64,000 bases of DNA, taken from contig CAZOJT010000002.1 of NCBI GenBank assembly GCA_964580215.1, positions 62,001 to 126,000 of the forward strand, given 5' to 3'. This document shows positions 60,531 to 64,000 of the stretch, piece after piece. The position numbers and the translations under genes were made by a program. The stretch comes from SM23-73-3 sp964580215 (GTDB lineage: Bacteria > Zixibacteria > MSB-5A5 > SM1-73). The notes under the pieces are model-generated. The model searched no databases, had not been told where the DNA came from, and worked only from the letters and a program-made list of their open reading frames with translations. Positions within the stretch are counted from its first letter, which is position 1; every line of letters starts with the position of its first letter.

Positions 60531-62015
60531 TCACACATCATAATAAAGAGACATCTCATAAGGGTGAGGTCTGTTTCTCACCTCATTGTATTCTCTTTCA
60601 AGCTTGTAATCCATCCAGACATCAAGAATATCCTGGGTGAATACCCCACCCTCCAGCAGAAACTGATGGTCTTCCTTTAAAGCATCCAGAGCTTCCTTCA
60701 AGGTGGTGGGAACAGATTTAATTTTATCTTTTTCCTTCTGAGGTAAGGCAAAGACGTTTTTATCTATGGGACCAAATCCTGCTTTGGTGGGATCGATTTT
60801 CTTTTTGATCCCGTCGATTCCTGCCAGAAGTTGGGCGGCTAAAGCTAAATAGACATTGCAGGTGTTGTCCGGAGGTCGGAACTCCATTCTTTTCTCCACT
60901 GGCTTCTGGGCATACTTAGGAATGCGAATAGCGGCGCTCCGATTGGCTAAAGAGAAAAACAGCTTAACCGGAGCCTCAAATCCAGGGATCAGCCTCTTGA
61001 AGGAATTAGTGCTGGGATTGGTTAATCCCAGGAGAGCACCACCATGAGCCAAAAGCCCTCCGATGTAATATAAAGCCAGCTTGCTCAAACCCGCATAGCC
61101 TTTTCTATCATAAAAGATGGGCTTGCCCTTTTTGAAAAGATGCTGATGAAAATGCATGCCATTTCCCGCCTCATTATACAGGGGCTTGGGCATGAAGGTG
61201 ACCGTATGATCATGTTTTCTTGCCACCATCTTGATCACATACTTGACCCACATGGTTATATCTCCCATATTAGTCAGGGTATCATCCAAAATCTCTATCT
61301 CGGATTGCCCCGGACCCCCTACCTCATGGTGATGATATCTCACCGGTATTCCCCCCTCCTCAACCGTTTTGACCATCTCCGCCCGCACGTCAAAAAGATC
61401 ATCCAAAGGAGGGATAGCATGATACCCGCCATGGGTGGGTATCTTGTTACCCAAATTCTTTCCCTCCCTCGTTCCGGAATTCCAGTCTGCCTCGTTGGAA
61501 TCTATGATGTAGGTAGCCATGTTGATGTCATTTTTATAGCTTATGCTGTCGAATATGTAAAACTCAAATTCAGTCGACCACAGGCTTTGGTCGGCGATGC
61601 CGGTTTTAGTCAGATACTGTTCGGCTTTCCGGGCGATAACTCTGGGCTCTCGCATGTAAAGTTTGAGGGTATCCGCCTCCCCCGAACTGCATATGAAACT
61701 TAACGTAGGCATATCCCAGAACGGGTCCAGCTTGGCAGTCTTGACGTCTGGAAGCAAAACCATGTCACCTGATTCCACCGATTTGAACCCGGGAGTAGCG
61801 GATCCGTCGTAGGGAACGCCCCTTTCGAACATATCCATATTCAATTGGCTTTTGGGCAGGGAAAGATGATGCCACCTTCCAAAAAGATCGATGAACTTCA
61901 GATCGATCATCTCAATATTTTTCTCTTTGGCAAACTTAATTACTTCCTTTGGATTTCTGAACAACTCTCTCCTCCATTTCAAAAATTCAGCGGACTGGTC
62001 AATTTTGAAATTCAA
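60531..62015 (-). CDS. Glutamine synthetase, GSI-beta-like with Phe at the adenylylation site
   Basis: The 494-residue enzyme has YDGSATPGFKSVESGDM, TEFEFYIFD, PTHGGYHAIPPLDD, RYHHHEVGGPGQSEIE, GNGMHFHQHL, NRSAAIRIP and a C-terminus HPYEMSLYYDV that matches the enterobacterial type. Where that type has the adenylylated tyrosine (NLYDLP), it reads NVFALP (F422), so covalent control by GlnE-type enzymes should be impossible. Both genes share orientation and a short spacer, suggesting co-transcription. Its separate function from the downstream enzyme is not clear. Confidence 0.93.
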   Translation of the reverse strand: MNFKIDQSAEFLKWRRELFRNPKEVIKFAKEKNIEMIDLKFIDLFGRWHHLSLPKSQLNMDMFERGVPYDGSATPGFKSVESGDMVLLPDVKTAKLDPFWDMPTLSFICSSGEADTLKLYMREPRVIARKAEQYLTKTGIADQSLWSTEFEFYIFDSISYKNDINMATYIIDSNEADWNSGTREGKNLGNKIPTHGGYHAIPPLDDLFDVRAEMVKTVEEGGIPVRYHHHEVGGPGQSEIEILDDTLTNMGDITMWVKYVIKMVARKHDHTVTFMPKPLYNEAGNGMHFHQHLFKKGKPIFYDRKGYAGLSKLALYYIGGLLAHGGALLGLTNPSTNSFKRLIPGFEAPVKLFFSLANRSAAIRIPKYAQKPVEKRMEFRPPDNTCNVYLALAAQLLAGIDGIKKKIDPTKAGFGPIDKNVFALPQKEKDKIKSVPTTLKEALDALKEDHQFLLEGGVFTQDILDVWMDYKLEREYNEVRNRPHPYEMSLYYDV

Positions 62016-62619
62016 AATTAATACAAAGAACGAAAAAAGTCAATCGAAATAGCAAGACAATTTAGGGAGAGAAAGAGGTACAAAACTCAATCTGATAGAT
62101 CCTCAAAGCAAGGTAGGTTCAGCGCATGAGTTTGGTGATTTCCAGCCTGTTTTTTGGACCTCTCGTTGATAACGGACGCCCTCGTCCGTTGCGAAGCATC
62201 CATACGGATCTCCCGCCCTTCGGGTCTGAGCCCTCAGGGTCGAAGACCAAAGGCGGGATCAGGATGAATCCGCAGGACTGCTTGACAAAAAAGTTCTGTT
62301 TCTTCTCTTCCCTCTCCCCTTGTGGGAGATTGAGCGAAGCAAAACCCATAGGGCTGAGCGAAGCGAAATCCATAGGAGGGATAAAGGGTGAGGGGACCTC
62401 CAAGATAAATCAAGATTCTCCACAATGCAGTATAATCGAATAAATAATTCAAATTTAAAGTTGACAAAGTTTCATAAATGTCTATAATGAATAATGCAAA
62501 CAGAGAAGACAGATAACCACCTTTCGGGATGGTTTATCTACAAATCGGGGTGTTATAAGGATAGAGATAAACAATGTTCGCTGAGCATATAAGAAAAAAG
62601 ATAAACCAGAAGATGCCCC
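62016..62619. other. Divergent intergenic region with repeats
   Basis: It contains a variant hairpin unit (62190-62208), facing ACGGACGCC/CTCGTCCGT arms, and a CCCTCTCCCC/GGGTGAGGGG repeat split by GAGCGAAGCAAAACCCATAG-type DNA (62305-62395). It should hold promoters for both the glutamine synthetases and the nuclease-methyltransferase. Confidence 0.55.
62190..62208 (-). repeat. 19-nt mini-hairpin unit, TCC/GGA stem variant
   Basis: Reverse of TCCGTATGGATGCTTCGCA. Both stem bases changed together relative to TTC...GAA. Confidence 0.85.
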
Positions 62620-64000
62620 ATGTCTGAAAGAATATCCGCCATTTCCATTTATCTCTCCGAGATTAAAAAGAACGTTGCCGATGGCAATGCAACCGAACAC
62701 ACCCATCGCCCCGCCCTGAAAGCCCTGCTGGAAATGGTTGATAAAGGCATAACGGCCACCAACGAACCCAGGCGCATCCTTTGTGGTAGTCCCGACTTTC
62801 AAATCACACGCAAGGGTGTTCCCCTCGGTCATGTCGAGACCAAAGACATAGGCACGAATCTAGACGAGATGCAGCGAGGCAAAGGGCCGCATGGTGAGCA
62901 GTTCACTCGGTACCGCGACGGCTTGCCTAACTGGATTCTCACCGACTACTTGCAGTTCCGTTGGTTTGTCAACGGCGAAAAGCGTCTCACGGTCTGCGTT
63001 GCCGAACTGGATGCCAAAGGCAAACTCAAGCTGTTGCCCGATGGCGAAGAAAAGCTTGGGCAGTTACTCACTGCCTTTCTCAAGCAAGAAGCCCTGACCA
63101 TCGGCACCGCTAAAGACCTCGCCCGGCGCATGGCGGGCATGACTCGCATCATTCGCGATTTGATCATCAATACATTCGACCACGAGAAGGAACAAGGTTT
63201 GCTACACAACTGGCTCGCCGCCTTCCGCGAAACGCTTATCCCAGACCTCAACGAGAAGCAGTTCGCCGATACGTTTGCCCAGACGCTCGCCTATGGCCTG
63301 TTCGCCGCCTGGATCCACACCCCGCTCAACAAGGTCTTCTCCCGCGAGATGGCCGCGTACAACCTTCCTAAGACTAATCCGTTCCTGCGCAAGCTCTTTG
63401 CCGAGATTGCTGGTGTGGACATGCCGGACTCTATCGCTTGGGCCGTTGACGACATCGTCCAACTTCTCAAGCACGCCGACATGTCTGGAATCCTCAAGGA
63501 CTTCGGCAAAGGCCAGGGCAAGGAAGACCCGGTTGTCCACTTCTATGAAACCTTCCTCGCCGCCTACGACCCAAAGATGCGTGAAGTCCGCGGTGTCTAT
63601 TACACGCCCGAACCCGTAGTAAGCTACATCGTCCGCTCCATTGACCACCTGCTTAAGACCCGCTTTAACCGCCCGAAAGGTCTGGCAGACGAGAATACGC
63701 TAATCCTCGACCCCGCCACCGGCACCGCCACGTTCCTTTACTTCGTCATTGATCTGATTCACCAGAAGTTCGCCAAGCAAGCTGGCGCGTGGGACGACTA
63801 TGTTGCCAAGCACCTTCTTAACCGCATCTTCGGCTTCGAACTGCTCATGGCTCCGTATGCCGTTGCCCATCTCAAAATCGGTATGCAATTGCAGGAAACC
63901 GGCTACAAATTCGAATCCGGCCAACGCCTCGGCATCTACCTCACCAACACGCTCGAAGAAGCCGCCAAGAAGAGCGAACAACTTTTCGCAAGTTGGGTCG
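62620..64000 (+). CDS. Single-chain restriction enzyme: nuclease plus N6-adenine methyltransferase (3' end off the window)
   Basis: The reading frame stays open from ATG 62620 to the window end (460 codons). Near the N-terminus a PD-(D/E)xK motif is visible: P58-D59 (GSPDFQI) and E73-T-K75 (GHVETKDIG). A helical region follows, then YYTPEPVVSYIVRSID and methyltransferase motif I LDPATGTATFLYFV (~362-375). This is the plan of type IIG or ISP-like enzymes in which one chain cuts and methylates. The coding sequence is visibly richer in G+C (many GCC, CTC, CGC codons) than its neighbours, suggesting acquisition. No strong ribosome site precedes the ATG. Confidence 0.85.
   Translation, partial: MSERISAISIYLSEIKKNVADGNATEHTHRPALKALLEMVDKGITATNEPRRILCGSPDFQITRKGVPLGHVETKDIGTNLDEMQRGKGPHGEQFTRYRDGLPNWILTDYLQFRWFVNGEKRLTVCVAELDAKGKLKLLPDGEEKLGQLLTAFLKQEALTIGTAKDLARRMAGMTRIIRDLIINTFDHEKEQGLLHNWLAAFRETLIPDLNEKQFADTFAQTLAYGLFAAWIHTPLNKVFSREMAAYNLPKTNPFLRKLFAEIAGVDMPDSIAWAVDDIVQLLKHADMSGILKDFGKGQGKEDPVVHFYETFLAAYDPKMREVRGVYYTPEPVVSYIVRSIDHLLKTRFNRPKGLADENTLILDPATGTATFLYFVIDLIHQKFAKQAGAWDDYVAKHLLNRIFGFELLMAPYAVAHLKIGMQLQETGYKFESGQRLGIYLTNTLEEAAKKSEQLFASWV

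Noticed and set aside
63202..63648. 148-codon and neighbouring minus-strand frames near the right edge
   Set aside because: The plus strand is a continuous, motif-bearing methyltransferase frame; high G+C at third positions explains the open antisense frames.

Overview
The window is bacterial. It carries housekeeping genes (tig, clpP, engB, purA, purC, purH, purN, gatA, gatB, radA, dnaB, coaBC and two glnA genes) and five intact tRNAs with no introns. Two large secreted repeat proteins end in the NYPNPFNP-type sorting/FlgD-like domain that is common in the Fibrobacteres-Chlorobi-Bacteroidetes group and nearby candidate phyla. Moderate GC, a two-gene saccharopine pathway, a DUF763 protein and an Mla lipid transporter fit an uncultured lineage of that kind. 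The exact phylum is an inference I cannot settle from the sequence.

Layout. 1-7.4 kb: truncated HD-GYP gene, DUF763 gene, decayed tRNA-Arg, class V aminotransferase, TPR protein, LVIVD propeller. 7.4-14.7 kb: secreted esterase, lysine-ketoglutarate reductase and saccharopine dehydrogenase, tRNA-Thr, TPR lipoprotein, tRNA-Phe. 15.3-17 kb: wrecked IS256-family transposase, tRNA-Glu, tRNA-Arg. 17.2-24 kb: ferredoxin-type DUF362 protein, GIY-YIG protein, two small membrane proteins, PLP sulfur enzyme, TlpA-like lipoprotein, GlcF-like protein. 24.7-31 kb (plus strand): tRNA-Leu, tig-clpP, engB, an orphan antitoxin, purA. 31.3-46.6 kb (minus strand): radA, four-helix-bundle gene, mlaF, a restriction-modification island inserted between mlaF and mlaE, dnaB, type-4 UDG, coaBC, YCF48-like propeller. 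46.9-62 kb (minus strand): purH, purC, a GT39 gene, purN, gatB, gatA and tandem glutamine synthetases. From 62.6 kb a GC-richer single-chain nuclease-methyltransferase runs off the right edge.

The most unusual property is the intergenic DNA. It is packed with tiny palindromic units that insert into each other and into genes. The clearest is a 19-20 nt unit built of two 3-bp mini-hairpins (YTC-GTAT-GAR + TGC-ATAC-GCA). I count 22 units at 17 loci. Seven sit in the dead transposase, and removing exactly 19 or 20 nt at each one repairs the local reading frame. Stem bases covary (TTC/GAA, CTC/GAG, TCC/GGA). Five loci carry one unit nested inside another at the same position. A second 15-bp palindrome (CCCGCCAAAGGCGGG), perfect 30-34 bp palindromes, a roughly 125 bp MITE-like element and heptameric repeats add to this. 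I see no gene in the window that obviously moves them.

The restriction-modification island is the second highlight. A methyltransferase plus a truncated restriction endonuclease lies between the intact mlaE gene and a diverged 127-bp duplicate of the mlaE 3' end, beside a BcgI-like nuclease-methyltransferase with its own specificity subunit. Other oddities are a ClpP whose catalytic Asp is Asn, a second glutamine synthetase with Phe at the adenylylation Tyr, and an antitoxin whose toxin is cut off after five codons.
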